Numbered from the stretch's first letter, positions 22,897-32,349 are shown. The stretch is 42,015 nt of DNA from an uncultured Saprospiraceae bacterium (GCA_937941095.1 CALDYJ010000147.1:1-42015); one strand, 5' to 3'. Notes: generated by a model not told the origin, from the letters alone. Numbers and translations are program-made.

Positions 22897-24843
22897 ATGA
22901 AATACATAAGCCCATTATTGATTTTCAGCCTATTTGTCCTTTTTTCATGTAATTCAGACGATAATATAGGCGATCCTGGACCTGAGGATTTAAACTTTCA
23001 AGTTTCCAGCCTTGACGGCAAATCTCAAAAAGGTCCATACTTGATTGGTTCATCGATCACGATCTTCGAACTCAATAATGATTTTGGTCCAACCGGACTT
23101 TCATTTGCTGAGGAAATAGTCGACAATTTAGGATCTTTCCAAATCGATGGAATAGAACTGGCTTCTCCATATGTAGAAATGAGGGCGAATGGTTTTTATT
23201 TTAATGAAGTCATTAATGAAAACTCTGCGGCTCCGCTGACACTCAATGCCATTTCAAACCTAACAGAAAAACTAAACATCAACATAAACATCTTGACCTC
23301 ACTAGAGAAAAAAAGGGTTGAGTTCTTGATTGCAAATGGTGCTGATTTTAGCGAAGCAAAAAGTCAAGCCATTGCTGAAGTTTTAAATGTTTTTGAAATC
23401 AATAATTCAAACATTGAAGAGGCTGAACTTTTGGACATTACACAAGCTGGAGAAAACAACGCCATCTTATTAGCGGTTTCTGCAATCTTACAAGGATATG
23501 GCTCTGTAGCAGATCTTTCTGCATTGATATCAAGCATTTCAGCTGATATCGAAACGGATGGCGTTTTAAACGATGAAAATATTTGTGTTCTATTAAAAAG
23601 TAATGCTAGCATATTGAGACTTTCTGAAATCAGAGCTAATATGGAGGCTTGGTTAACTACTCAAGGAGTAAATGGTTCTATTGCAAATTTTGAAAAATTT
23701 GTAAATCAATTCATCCAGAATAGTCCTTGCGAATCAAATGCTTCAATCCTTTATCCAGAAATGGGAAAACATGGTGCTAACATCTTAAGTGATACGCATA
23801 CATCCTTACCAAAAGGAAGTTATTCTATGGCTGCTAATTTAAAAGACGGAAGTAGCTTAAGAGTAAAAGTCAAAGGAAATAATTGGGTGATGGAAATAGG
23901 ACAAAGCAATACAGGTTGGGATGTTGGAGATTGGGATCCGATTGGCTATCAAAGAGAGTTTACTTCCAATAGAACCGGAGACATTGATTTTAAGATTACA
24001 CTAGTAAATCCATTACCAAATGGACCAGTATCTGATGTAGTGATCATAAAGGTTTATGAAAACGAATCTGATAATGCTACCTGGACAAAAAATTTAAAAA
24101 TCTCTGATGTTTCTGCGGCTATTAACTATCCAGAATTTGGTGACTTTGGAGGGAATGTTTTAGCAGGATTTGCCAGTGTAGATAATCCAATGGATGGAAA
24201 CAGCTATCCTGTTTCAGTAAAAGCTTTAATACCAAGTGGCCAAAATGTTGAAGTAGAATTTATAGGTTATGTCTGGAGTATTCCTAATCCAGAAGAAGGC
24301 ATCGGCTGGGAAATACTTTCCATGAATGGCAATACTTTAAGATTAAGAAGTACCAGTGAAGAAGCTGATTTTAAATTAATTTTGACACCACCTTGTGATC
24401 CAAGTCAATCAAGTGAATTGATTATTAATGTCTATCAAAATGGAGACAGTAATCCAAGCTTTTCATTTAATGAACAAATTGAAAGTGAACTGTCAGAAGG
24501 ACCCATGTTTCTCCCTGGTAATTTTGGAGAAAACATATTAGAGTTAGCGGGCGCAACATTAGCTCCAGGAGATTACTCCATGCTCGTATTTGCAGAAAGT
24601 GATTTTAAGCTTGTGTTAAAGGGTAATGCTTGGAACATTCCAAATCCAATGATGGGATATGGATGGACAGTAATGCCTTATGATAATGCTAGTAATTCAC
24701 AAACATTTGTAAAGGTAGATAATGATGCTGACCTTTTGATACAGCTAATTAATCCTTCTCAAGGTCAAGCAGAAATACAGCTTGAATATTATGTCGGTTG
24801 CGCAAGCACTCCAACTGAGAGCTTCAGTATTTTTGTGGACTAG
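22897..24843 (+). CDS. lipoprotein with QKGP domain and three C-terminal beta repeats
   Basis: This 648-residue predicted lipoprotein has its lipobox LFSC at residues 15-18. The first domain (about 32-280) begins GKSQKGPYLIGSSITIFELN and DNLGSFQIDGIE, a carboxypeptidase-regulatory-like fold opening seen in several Bacteroidota lipoproteins, and continues as an Ala-rich helical region. From about 286 come three repeats of roughly 115 residues, each starting with (Y/L)P.(F/M)G.(H/F)G.N(I/V)L (YPEMGKHGANIL, YPEFGDFGGNVL, LPGNFGENIL). Each contains W(V/S/N)(M/I) strand motifs. No catalytic motif is seen. It is probably a surface-attached binding or structural protein; function unknown. It is not obviously co-transcribed with pheT. 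Confidence 0.75.
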   Translation: MKYISPLLIFSLFVLFSCNSDDNIGDPGPEDLNFQVSSLDGKSQKGPYLIGSSITIFELNNDFGPTGLSFAEEIVDNLGSFQIDGIELASPYVEMRANGFYFNEVINENSAAPLTLNAISNLTEKLNININILTSLEKKRVEFLIANGADFSEAKSQAIAEVLNVFEINNSNIEEAELLDITQAGENNAILLAVSAILQGYGSVADLSALISSISADIETDGVLNDENICVLLKSNASILRLSEIRANMEAWLTTQGVNGSIANFEKFVNQFIQNSPCESNASILYPEMGKHGANILSDTHTSLPKGSYSMAANLKDGSSLRVKVKGNNWVMEIGQSNTGWDVGDWDPIGYQREFTSNRTGDIDFKITLVNPLPNGPVSDVVIIKVYENESDNATWTKNLKISDVSAAINYPEFGDFGGNVLAGFASVDNPMDGNSYPVSVKALIPSGQNVEVEFIGYVWSIPNPEEGIGWEILSMNGNTLRLRSTSEEADFKLILTPPCDPSQSSELIINVYQNGDSNPSFSFNEQIESELSEGPMFLPGNFGENILELAGATLAPGDYSMLVFAESDFKLVLKGNAWNIPNPMMGYGWTVMPYDNASNSQTFVKVDNDADLLIQLINPSQGQAEIQLEYYVGCASTPTESFSIFVD

Positions 24844-24925
24844 TCTATACCATTTGCTTAAAGGCAAAAAAAACAAATCTAGTAATCCTGAAAAAAACCT
24901 AACTTGCATCTTCTAAAAGAAAATT

Positions 24926-27373
24926 ATGAAGATATCCCTTAATTGGCTGAAAGACTACCTAAACACAGGAGATCTAAGCCCTGAACAAATAGGAGAAATT
25001 CTGACAGACATAGGCCTCGAAGTAGAAGGCATGGAAGAAACTGAAAGCATCAAAGGTGGCCTCGAAGGCATCGTAGTAGGACACGTGGTCGAATGTGATA
25101 AACATCCCAATGCAGATAAACTTTCCTTGACTAAAGTCAATATTGGAAATGAGGAGCTATTACAGATCGTATGTGGAGCTCCAAATGTAGCACAAGGACA
25201 GAAGGTCATGATCGCAACCATAGGTACCACCCTTTATCCTGCAGATGCTGAGCCATGGAAAATCAAAAAAGGCAAAATTAGAGGCGAGGAATCTCAAGGG
25301 ATGATATGCGCAGAAGATGAACTCGGCATCGGCAATGACCATAGCGGGATAATCGTCCTGCCAGAAGATACAGCCATCGGAAGCTTAGGCAAAGACTATT
25401 ATAAGGTAGAAAAGGATTTTATATACGACATAGGCTTAACGCCAAACAGATCTGACGCTACCTCACATTTGGGTGTAGCAAAAGATTTGGCAGCAGCCTT
25501 AAAGATCAATCATAAAGTAGGTGATGGCTTGGTGAAAATTCCTGATGTTTCTTCTTTTGCTTCCGCAAATGAAAACACTATTATAGATGTCGTAGTAGAA
25601 GATGAGAAAGCTTGCCCAAGATTCTCTGGGCTAAGTTTGAGCGATACCAACATAGGACAAGCACCAGATTGGATGAAAAAGAAACTACAAAGCATTGGGG
25701 TGAAATCCATTAATGTTATAGTAGACATCACCAATTTTATCCTTCATGAATTAGGACAACCGCTTCATGCTTATGATCAAGATAAAATCGAAGGCAATAA
25801 GATCATCGTTAAAAAATTACCGAAGGACACTGTCTTCATAGCGCTTGATGAAAAAGAAATCAAACTGAGAGCAGAGGATCTGATGATCTGTGATGGAGAG
25901 TCTAAAGGCATGTGTATCGCTGGTATATATGGCGGCCTAAATTCTGGGGTAACAGAAAAAACCAAAAACATATACTTGGAGTCTGCACATTTTGAACCAG
26001 TTGGAATCAGGCAGACGAGTACAAAACACATCTTGAGAACTGATGCAGCTAAAGTTTTTGAAAAAGGATCAGATCCTAACAATACCCTTTTTGCACTTAA
26101 AAGAGCAGCCTTGTTGATGCAAGAATATGCTGGTGCAAAAATCAATTCTTCATTAACAGATTTCTATCCTAATTTCATTGCACCAAAAGAAATTGAAGTG
26201 AAGTATGAGCACATCAACAGAATGATGGGCATTAGCATAGATAAAGGTGAATTGATGGATATCCTTGCTGCACTGAATATGCCAGTTAAAAATGACAATG
26301 GCGAATCTTTCGTGGTAGCAGTTCCTACAGATAAATTTGACGTAATCAGGGAAGCGGATGTGATAGAAGAAGTCATCAGAATATATGGTCTCAATAAGAT
26401 TCCCATTCCTACTAAGATCCATACTTCAATTTCTACCTCAAAGGCTTTGATGCCTTTAAAAGTCAAGGAAGAACTTTCCTCAATTTTAGTGGCCAGTGGA
26501 TTTAACGAAATGATGGCGGTCTCCTTATCAAGGTCTTCTTATTATGAAAACATCCTTCCAAGAGATAAATCAGAATTGATTTTTGTAAACAATACCTCAA
26601 ACAGGGATTTTGATGTCATGCGTCCAGACATGATTTTTAGTGCCTTAGAAGCGGTGGCTTATAACCAAAACCGCCAAAATCAAGACCTAAGACTCTTTGA
26701 ATATGGCAAAACCTATGTTCGTAATAATGGAGAGATGCAAGAGGAACAACTATTTAGTTTATGCATGACAGGCTCAAAAATGAGTGAAAGCTGGCTAAAT
26801 AAAGGAAAAAATGAAGTATCCTTCTATACTTTAAAATCGTATATAAAGAAGTTGCTGGATTATTTAGGCATAAAAGCTTATCAAGAAGAGCAATTGTCTA
26901 ATGAGTCTTTTGTTTATGGCTTGAAATTCTTTAGAGGTCCATTAAAAATTGCTGAATTTGGAAAATTAAAGACCAGTATTAGCAAGAAAATGGACATAAA
27001 GAATGAAGTTTTCTTCGGAAATCTTTATATGAACGATATATTTAGGACAATTCAGAAACAAAAAGTTAAATTTGCAGCAATCAACAAATATCCAGGTACT
27101 AGAAGAGACCTGGCATTAGTGATTGACGACAAAGTAAATTTTAGCCAGATTGAGGCATTGGCGAAGAAAACAGAAAAGAAATTTCTCAAAGGAATAAATT
27201 TGTTTGATGTTTATAGCAATGAAGATCAATTAGGAAAAGGGAAGAAGTCTTACGCGGTAAGTTTCAATTTTGAAAACCCTGAAAGGACGATGAAGGATAA
27301 AGAGGTTGAAAAAATTATGAACTCCTTAATTGACAAATACGAGAAAGAATTAAATGCTGTAATCAGGCGTTAA
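24926..27373 (+). CDS. pheT: phenylalanyl-tRNA synthetase beta subunit
   Basis: This 815-residue protein is the large subunit of the alpha2-beta2 enzyme that charges tRNA-Phe. The N-terminal start MKISLNWLKDYL is canonical. An EMAP-type tRNA-binding fold follows (HPNADKLSLTKVNIG, about residues 58-72, and IVCGAPNV). The B3/B4 editing domain spans about 210-390 and B5 about 400-480. The inactive synthetase-like core contains FNEMMAVSLS and DVMRPDM. The C-terminal ferredoxin-fold anticodon-binding domain starts KYPGTRRDLALVID near 730. It opens a plus-strand run with a coiled-coil gene, zapA and rny. pheS is elsewhere. No T-box-like leader was seen in the 82-bp spacer. Confidence 0.96.
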   Translation: MKISLNWLKDYLNTGDLSPEQIGEILTDIGLEVEGMEETESIKGGLEGIVVGHVVECDKHPNADKLSLTKVNIGNEELLQIVCGAPNVAQGQKVMIATIGTTLYPADAEPWKIKKGKIRGEESQGMICAEDELGIGNDHSGIIVLPEDTAIGSLGKDYYKVEKDFIYDIGLTPNRSDATSHLGVAKDLAAALKINHKVGDGLVKIPDVSSFASANENTIIDVVVEDEKACPRFSGLSLSDTNIGQAPDWMKKKLQSIGVKSINVIVDITNFILHELGQPLHAYDQDKIEGNKIIVKKLPKDTVFIALDEKEIKLRAEDLMICDGESKGMCIAGIYGGLNSGVTEKTKNIYLESAHFEPVGIRQTSTKHILRTDAAKVFEKGSDPNNTLFALKRAALLMQEYAGAKINSSLTDFYPNFIAPKEIEVKYEHINRMMGISIDKGELMDILAALNMPVKNDNGESFVVAVPTDKFDVIREADVIEEVIRIYGLNKIPIPTKIHTSISTSKALMPLKVKEELSSILVASGFNEMMAVSLSRSSYYENILPRDKSELIFVNNTSNRDFDVMRPDMIFSALEAVAYNQNRQNQDLRLFEYGKTYVRNNGEMQEEQLFSLCMTGSKMSESWLNKGKNEVSFYTLKSYIKKLLDYLGIKAYQEEQLSNESFVYGLKFFRGPLKIAEFGKLKTSISKKMDIKNEVFFGNLYMNDIFRTIQKQKVKFAAINKYPGTRRDLALVIDDKVNFSQIEALAKKTEKKFLKGINLFDVYSNEDQLGKGKKSYAVSFNFENPERTMKDKEVEKIMNSLIDKYEKELNAVIRR

Positions 27374-27388
27374 TACATTAAGTAGCCT

Positions 27389-27667
27389 ATGGAACATTTA
27401 AATGATAAATTAGGAGCAATAAAAATTAAAGCCAGACAACTGGCCTTGAAAATAGAAAGATTAGAGTCAGAGAACATTGTTCTCAAAAAACAAGTTAATC
27501 AACTTAAAGCTAAAGGAAACAAAACTGGAAAAGTGTTGATAGAAAACAAGATTTCCTCAAAAAAAGGAAGTCCTGGTGAATTGGAAGAATACAAACAATT
27601 GAAAAAGGAAGTAGCTCAATACATTAAAGAAATTGATAAATGTATTGAAATGGTAAAAGAGGTATAG
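27389..27667 (+). CDS. small coiled-coil protein, possibly ZapB-like
   Basis: This 92-residue, Lys/Glu-rich protein has heptad spacing of Leu/Ile over residues 1-42 (LALKIERLESENIVLKKQV), a Lys/Gly/Ser linker at about 43-63, and a second helical segment at 64-92. It begins 15 bp after pheT and ends 31 bp before zapA. Size, coiled coil and position beside zapA suggest a divisome partner resembling ZapB, but no sequence family is recognised. Confidence 0.7.
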   Translation: MEHLNDKLGAIKIKARQLALKIERLESENIVLKKQVNQLKAKGNKTGKVLIENKISSKKGSPGELEEYKQLKKEVAQYIKEIDKCIEMVKEV

Positions 27668-27698
27668 CATATTTGATTCTCATTTTGATTTAAAATCA

Positions 27699-27992
27699 AT
27701 GGACAATAAAGAGCTTAAAAAAATTAAAGTAATCGTTGATGGAAGACCTTTTCCACTGAAAGTAGAGGAAAACAAAGAAACTTCTATCCTTGACGCCGTA
27801 AAAGAGCTCAACAGTAGAATCAATCAGTATCAGTTAAAATTCAAAGGGAAACCCAAAGAAGAAATATTATCCATGGTCCTACTCACTTATGCAGTAGATC
27901 TTCAAGATTCTCATGGACAAGAGCAAGACGATACTTCAGCCTTTCAAGCCAAATTGGACGAAATAGACCAATTATTAGATGCTGCTCTCTGA
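27699..27992 (+). CDS. zapA: cell division protein ZapA
   Basis: This 97-residue protein has the N-terminal ZapA fold: IKVIVDGRPFPLKVEENKET is the beta strand block, followed by helix VKELNSRINQYQLKF and the long helix EILSMVLLTYAVDLQDS. ZapA tetramers bundle FtsZ filaments at midcell. The C-terminus is shorter than in E. coli and Gln/Asp-rich. It lies between the coiled-coil gene and rny, a common Bacteroidota order. No 6S RNA fits in the 75-bp spacer downstream. Confidence 0.9.
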   Translation: MDNKELKKIKVIVDGRPFPLKVEENKETSILDAVKELNSRINQYQLKFKGKPKEEILSMVLLTYAVDLQDSHGQEQDDTSAFQAKLDEIDQLLDAAL

Positions 27993-28067
27993 TTTAAGAC
28001 CTTCCTACATTTTACCTAGCTTTCTATTTATTAGAAAATAGTTTACTCATTATAATAATCGATAATT

Positions 28068-29726
28068 ATGGATTTAATATCAATCGGTATCGGAGCAGTG
28101 TTAGGACTAGTAGTTGGATCAGGAATAGGATACTTCATCATACAAGCAGCATTTAAAAATAAAGTATCTGAAGCAAATAAGACCGCAGACCTTACCCTCA
28201 AAGAAGCCAAGCTCAACTCTCAAAGAAAGTTAGACGAAGCTAGATCTCAAGCTGATAAAATTGTCAGCAAAGCTGAAGCTAAAAATGAAAGCATTAAACA
28301 AAAGAAAATTGGCGAAGCCAAAGAAAAGTTTAATAAACTCAAATCTCAATTTCACGAAGAAAAATCTAAAGCTAAAGTCGAGTGGAAAGAAAGAGAGATG
28401 GAAGTTAAAAGCTTAGAAAAAGACCTCAGTCAAAAATCTCAAAGCCTTAAAAGTAGGATTGAGAACATCGAAAACCAAGAAGCAGAAGTCAAAATGATCA
28501 AGCAGAATCTTGACAAACAGATGAACATCATTGGTAAAAAGAAAAAAGAATTAGAAGCTAAAGAAGACGAGCACATCAAGGCCCTGGAAAAAGTAGCTAA
28601 TCTTACAGAAGGAGAAGCAAAAGAACAAATTTTACATGCTGTAAAAGCTAAGGCTGAAACTGATGCCATGTCTCTGATCAAAGACTCCATCACTCAAGCA
28701 AAGCTTACCGCAAATAAAGAAGCTAAAAAAATAGTGATTCAGTCCATTCAAAGAATGTGTGCAGAATACACCATAGAAAATACTGTATCTGTATTTAATT
28801 TGGAGTCTGATGACATCAAAGGACAGATCATCGGTAGAGAAGGACGTAACATTCGAGCTCTAGAAGCAGCTACTGGAGCAGAGATCGTAGTAGACGATAC
28901 GCCAGAAGCAATTGTGATTTCTAGTTTTGATCCTATCAGAAGAGAGATCTGTAGACTCTCACTTAAAAAATTAGTAGCAGATGGAAGAATTCATCCTGCT
29001 AGAATTGAAGAAGTGGTAGCAAAGGTCAAAAAACAATTGACTGAACAAATTATAGAGATTGGAGAAAGAACAGTAATTGATCTAGACATACATGGTCTTG
29101 ATCCATACTTAGTAAAGATGGTCGGTAGAATGAGGTTCAGATCTTCTTATGGTCAGAACCTATTGAAGCACTCCATAGAGACAGCAAACCTTTGTGCAAC
29201 AATGGCTGCAGAAATTGGATTAAATCCTAAGCAAATTAAATTAGCTAAAAGAGGTGGACTGCTACACGATATAGGTAAAGTAGCAGAAGAAGATAGTGAA
29301 TTGTCTCACGCAATCTTAGGGATGCAAATATGTGAGAAGTATAAAGAGCATGCAGCAGTATGTAATGCAGTCGGTGCTCACCACGATGAAATAGAAATGA
29401 ATAACATCATTTCGCCATTGGTGCAAGCTTGTGATGCGATATCTGGTGCGAGACCTGGTGCAAGAAGAGAGATCTTAGAATCTTACCTGAAGAGAATTGG
29501 AGAGCTTGAAGACATAGCTATGGCACATGATGGTGTGCAGAAAGCGTTCGCAATGCAAGCAGGAAGAGAACTGAGGGTAATAGTGGAATCTGAGAAAGTT
29601 ACCGATGAGTATGCTGATGATTTGTCTTTCATGATTTCTCAGAAGATACAAGACGAAATGCAGTATCCTGGACAAATTAAAGTGACTGTTATTAGAGAAA
29701 AACGTGCGATTTCTTTCGCTAGATAG
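28068..29726 (+). CDS. rny: ribonuclease Y
   Basis: This 552-residue membrane-anchored endoribonuclease starts mRNA decay. It has an N-terminal membrane helix (about 3-28, with [12 protein letters not shown]) and a long charged coiled coil to about residue 200. A KH domain contains [20 protein letters not shown] (from about 251), followed by an HD domain with HSIETANLC and HDIGK (H400, D401 as metal ligands). Length and order match the family. It is the last gene of the pheT-zapA run and ends at a strong terminator. RicT of the same window belongs to a system that modulates RNase Y in Bacillus; any link here is speculative. Confidence 0.96.
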   Translation: MDLISIGIGAVLGLVVGSGIGYFIIQAAFKNKVSEANKTADLTLKEAKLNSQRKLDEARSQADKIVSKAEAKNESIKQKKIGEAKEKFNKLKSQFHEEKSKAKVEWKEREMEVKSLEKDLSQKSQSLKSRIENIENQEAEVKMIKQNLDKQMNIIGKKKKELEAKEDEHIKALEKVANLTEGEAKEQILHAVKAKAETDAMSLIKDSITQAKLTANKEAKKIVIQSIQRMCAEYTIENTVSVFNLESDDIKGQIIGREGRNIRALEAATGAEIVVDDTPEAIVISSFDPIRREICRLSLKKLVADGRIHPARIEEVVAKVKKQLTEQIIEIGERTVIDLDIHGLDPYLVKMVGRMRFRSSYGQNLLKHSIETANLCATMAAEIGLNPKQIKLAKRGGLLHDIGKVAEEDSELSHAILGMQICEKYKEHAAVCNAVGAHHDEIEMNNIISPLVQACDAISGARPGARREILESYLKRIGELEDIAMAHDGVQKAFAMQAGRELRVIVESEKVTDEYADDLSFMISQKIQDEMQYPGQIKVTVIREKRAISFAR

Positions 29727-29754
29727 GATTCGCTCTTATTATATCGCTCAATAA

Positions 29755-29805
29755 AATGCGCAAAGAGAATTTTAATTGGAAAAATTTTCTTTGCGCATTT
29801 TTTTT
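29755..29805 (+). terminator. strong terminator after rny
   Basis: AATGCGCAAAGA with TCTTTGCGCATT, extended by ATTTT/AAAAT, forms a stem of about 17 bp with a short AT loop, then eight T. It separates the rny transcript from the atp operon. Confidence 0.93.
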
Positions 29806-30020
29806 GACATCCAAGGTATAAGCACCTAGACAAAATATAAGTCTGCCAAATTAACAATAAGGGGAATATAGTTCCGAAAGCATTCTTTATAGCATATAGT
29901 ATTTGATCGGGAAAGCTTTTTATGAAATCCGAACTTTTGATCTTCAATAGCCCTTTTGAACTCCTTGATTTTCAGCCTAAAAAAAGAGCTCAAGCGCTTT
30001 TAAAAGACTATTAAAACACC

Positions 30021-30028
30021 TACATTTG
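30021..30028 (+). promoter_or_regulatory. promoter -7 element of the ATP synthase operon
   Basis: TACATTTG matches TAnnTTTG exactly. A start site near 30035 would leave a 5' leader of about 38 bases to the TTG start of atpB. No clear -33 TTTG is present; the palindrome CTTTTAAAAG lies in that region. Confidence 0.65.
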
Positions 30029-30072
30029 CAGCAAAATCGAAGGAGTTTTTAAAACTTATAAAAACGACAGCA

Positions 30073-31515
30073 TTGAAGCGTAAATTTTCCTTTTTTCTGA
30101 TGGTATTCATGGTCTCAACATGCCTATTGTTCGCTCAGAACAATAACAAACAAGACCATTCTGGACACAACCATGCAAGTCATAGCAAAACGGAAGGTGA
30201 TCATTCCGGTCATAATCATGCAAAAGGCGATCACTCTGGGCATAATCATGCGAAGGAAGACCACTCTGGGCACAACCATGCAAAGGGAGATCATTCTGGT
30301 CATAATCATGCAAAAGGTGATCACTCAGGACATAATCATGCAAAAGGTGGACATTCTCATGATGCTCATACAAATGCTTGCGGCTTTGTTTTTGATAAAT
30401 CTGAATTTAACCCAGGAGCCGTCGCATTCCACCACATTTCTGATCAAAACATTTATAGCATAGGACCATGGCATTTTCCGCTACCATGCATTACTTATGT
30501 AAAAGGTAAAGGACTAGATTTTTTCTCTTCAGGAAAATTTAATGCTGATTACCATGGAAATGGAACAAATGCTTACAATGGATTTGTCTTGTACGAAGGA
30601 ACATTAAGAAAAATAGAAAATCCTAACTTTCCAACTGGATTAGTTGACATAGGACACCACAATGTAAAAGCATTAGGAAAGAAAAATGCTAAGGGTAAAG
30701 AAATAGCTGTTGTGCACTTATGCCACGATGGCAAACAATTAGCTTGTGAAAATAAAAGTACTTTAGATTTCGGTCTATTTGGAGGAGGCTTAACTTCCTT
30801 CTATGACTTTTCAATAACTAAGAATGTTTTTTCTATGTTATTGATTTGTTTTTTACTTGGCTGGCTTTTCTTTGCCATTGCTAAAAAATATAGAAACAAT
30901 CCTAACAAAGCACCAAGTGGAGCACAAGGATTTATGGAAACGATGTTCCTATTTATTCAAGATGAGGTTTGTAAACCTTTCCTTGGGCACAAATGGGAAA
31001 AATATACGCCATTCATCATGTCTCTTTTCTTTTTTATACTCGGCTTAAATCTCTTCGGACAAGTACCATTCTTTGGTGGCTCAAACGTTACAGGAAATCT
31101 AGCGGTAACTGCTGTTTTAGCAATCATTGCATTTTTCGTAGTTAACTTCAGTGGAAACGGAGATTACTGGAAACACATATTTTGGATGCCTGGAATACCA
31201 GCATGGGTAAAAACTATTGTTACACCTGTGGAATTCTTAGGGATATTTATAAAGCCTATTACTTTGATGTTACGTTTGTTTGGTAACATTACAGCAGGAC
31301 ACATGGTAATCGTGATTTTTGTTGGATTGATTTTCATCTTTGGTAAAAACGGTGCAAATGTTGGAGCAGCTTGGGGAACAACCATTGCTTCAACTTTATT
31401 AACCTTATTCATGATGGCGATTGAATTGTTAGTTGCTTTTATTCAAGCATTCGTGTTTGCAATATTAACAGCTTCTTACATTGGGGCAGCAACAGAAGAA
31501 CATCACGCACACTAA
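30073..31515 (+). CDS. atpB: ATP synthase F0 subunit a with His-rich N-terminal repeat array
   Basis: This 480-residue subunit a is the proton channel half of F0. The membrane core has LMLRLFGNITAGHM with the essential Arg (R401), and the C-terminal half carries the expected membrane helices. The N-terminus is unusual: a signal peptide (1-21, ending LLFAQ), then DHSGHNHA at 28-35, five tandem decapeptides G/E-DHSGHNHAK at 42-91, and GHSHDAH, giving about 25 histidines before residue 100. About 130 further residues lie before the first core helix. The start is TTG (30073-30075); the next ATG (codon 10) would remove the KRK of the signal peptide. It is the first gene of atpBEFHAG. Confidence 0.93.
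   Translation: MKRKFSFFLMVFMVSTCLLFAQNNNKQDHSGHNHASHSKTEGDHSGHNHAKGDHSGHNHAKEDHSGHNHAKGDHSGHNHAKGDHSGHNHAKGGHSHDAHTNACGFVFDKSEFNPGAVAFHHISDQNIYSIGPWHFPLPCITYVKGKGLDFFSSGKFNADYHGNGTNAYNGFVLYEGTLRKIENPNFPTGLVDIGHHNVKALGKKNAKGKEIAVVHLCHDGKQLACENKSTLDFGLFGGGLTSFYDFSITKNVFSMLLICFLLGWLFFAIAKKYRNNPNKAPSGAQGFMETMFLFIQDEVCKPFLGHKWEKYTPFIMSLFFFILGLNLFGQVPFFGGSNVTGNLAVTAVLAIIAFFVVNFSGNGDYWKHIFWMPGIPAWVKTIVTPVEFLGIFIKPITLMLRLFGNITAGHMVIVIFVGLIFIFGKNGANVGAAWGTTIASTLLTLFMMAIELLVAFIQAFVFAILTASYIGAATEEHHAH
30196..30345 (+). repeat. five in-frame 30-bp repeats coding for the His-rich decapeptide
   Basis: Five consecutive 30-bp units code for GDHSGHNHAK (one has Glu instead of Gly). The protein repeat is nearly invariant, while codons differ between units: His CAT/CAC, Gly GGT/GGG/GGA, Ser TCC/TCT/TCA and Lys AAA/AAG all vary. 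A diverged sixth copy precedes them at about 30154-30177. Confidence 0.95.
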
Positions 31516-31537
31516 ATAAAAATATTTTTTAACTTAA

Positions 31538-31750
<213 letters not shown>

Positions 31751-31766
31751 GAAAGTTAAAAAAAAA

Positions 31767-31801
31767 GGATCGGGGTTTAGCGCTTGGCTAAAAACCGATC
31801 C
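31767..31801 (+). terminator. stem-loop between atpE and atpF (attenuator or mRNA stabiliser)
   Basis: GGATCGG (31767-31773) pairs with CCGATCC (31795-31801), with inner pairing TTTAGC/GCTAAA. It is followed by CTATTAAAAAT instead of a T run, so full termination is unlikely. Its place directly after atpE would suit raising subunit c output by partial termination or by protecting a processed 3' end. Confidence 0.6.
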
Positions 31802-31829
31802 TCTATTAAAAATATTAAATTTTAGATAA

Positions 31830-32348
31830 ATGATTTTATTAGAAGCTTTAGATTTTTCGCCAATTAAACCAGATGTTGGATTGTTCTTATGGACATCAAT
31901 CATCTTCCTTTTATTTTGGTTCATTGTAGGAAAATTTGCTTTCGGTCCAATCAAGGATGCTTTGAAAAAAAGACAAACTGATATCCAGGATGCACTTGAT
32001 CAAGCTGAAAAAGCCAAAGAAGAAATGGCTAACCTTCAAGCGGAAAATGATAAGATTCTTGCACAAGCAAGAGAAGAAAGATCTGCTATTTTGCGTGAAG
32101 CAAAAGAAACGAAAGATGGGATCATTAAAGAAGCTAGAGATAATGCTAAGACTGAAGCTAATAAGATTTTAACTTCAGCTAAATTGGAAATTGATAACCA
32201 AAAGAAAGCTGCAATAACAGAAGTTAAAAACATGACAGGTCAGATGGCAGTAACCATTGCCGAAAAAGTTTTAAGATCTGATCTTAGTGAAAGTGCCAAG
32301 CAAGACGCTTTAGTTGGCAAATTAATGGACGAACTTAATTTAAATTAA
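31830..32348 (+). CDS. atpF: ATP synthase F0 subunit b
   Basis: This 172-residue subunit is the peripheral stalk. One N-terminal membrane helix (about 14-32, FLWTSIIFLLFWFIVGKFAF) is followed by a long charged helix rich in Ala, Lys and Glu (KKRQTDIQDALDQAEKAKEE onward), which dimerises and reaches F1. It is in the standard order after atpE and its stop is 1 bp before the atpH start. Confidence 0.95.
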   Translation: MILLEALDFSPIKPDVGLFLWTSIIFLLFWFIVGKFAFGPIKDALKKRQTDIQDALDQAEKAKEEMANLQAENDKILAQAREERSAILREAKETKDGIIKEARDNAKTEANKILTSAKLEIDNQKKAAITEVKNMTGQMAVTIAEKVLRSDLSESAKQDALVGKLMDELNLN

Positions 32349-32349
32349 A

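Larger units (their letters stand above)
29727..30072. other. 346-bp spacer between rny and atpB
   Basis: It contains the rny terminator (29755-29805) and the atp promoter -7 box (30021-30028). In between, a 30-codon frame at 29922-30014 starts ATG but has no other support. The accessory genes often found before atpB (atpZ/atpI type) are absent. Nothing else recognisable was seen. Confidence 0.75.

Noticed and set aside
27993..28067. 6S RNA next to zapA
   Set aside because: The spacer is only 75 bp, too short for 6S RNA.
29639..29947. 102-codon minus-strand frame between rny and atpB
   Set aside because: It crosses the rny end and its strong terminator, and has no recognisable domain.
29922..30014. 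30-codon ATG frame before the atp promoter
   Set aside because: Too short, no coding bias or homology recognised; it overlaps the expected -33 region.
30154..30369. Assembly duplication as the origin of the His-rich array
   Set aside because: Units differ by many synonymous changes, so they are not copies of one read-level error.
30124..30373. Overlapping minus-strand frames over the His-rich repeats
   Set aside because: They are open only because of the 30-bp periodicity of the atpB repeats.
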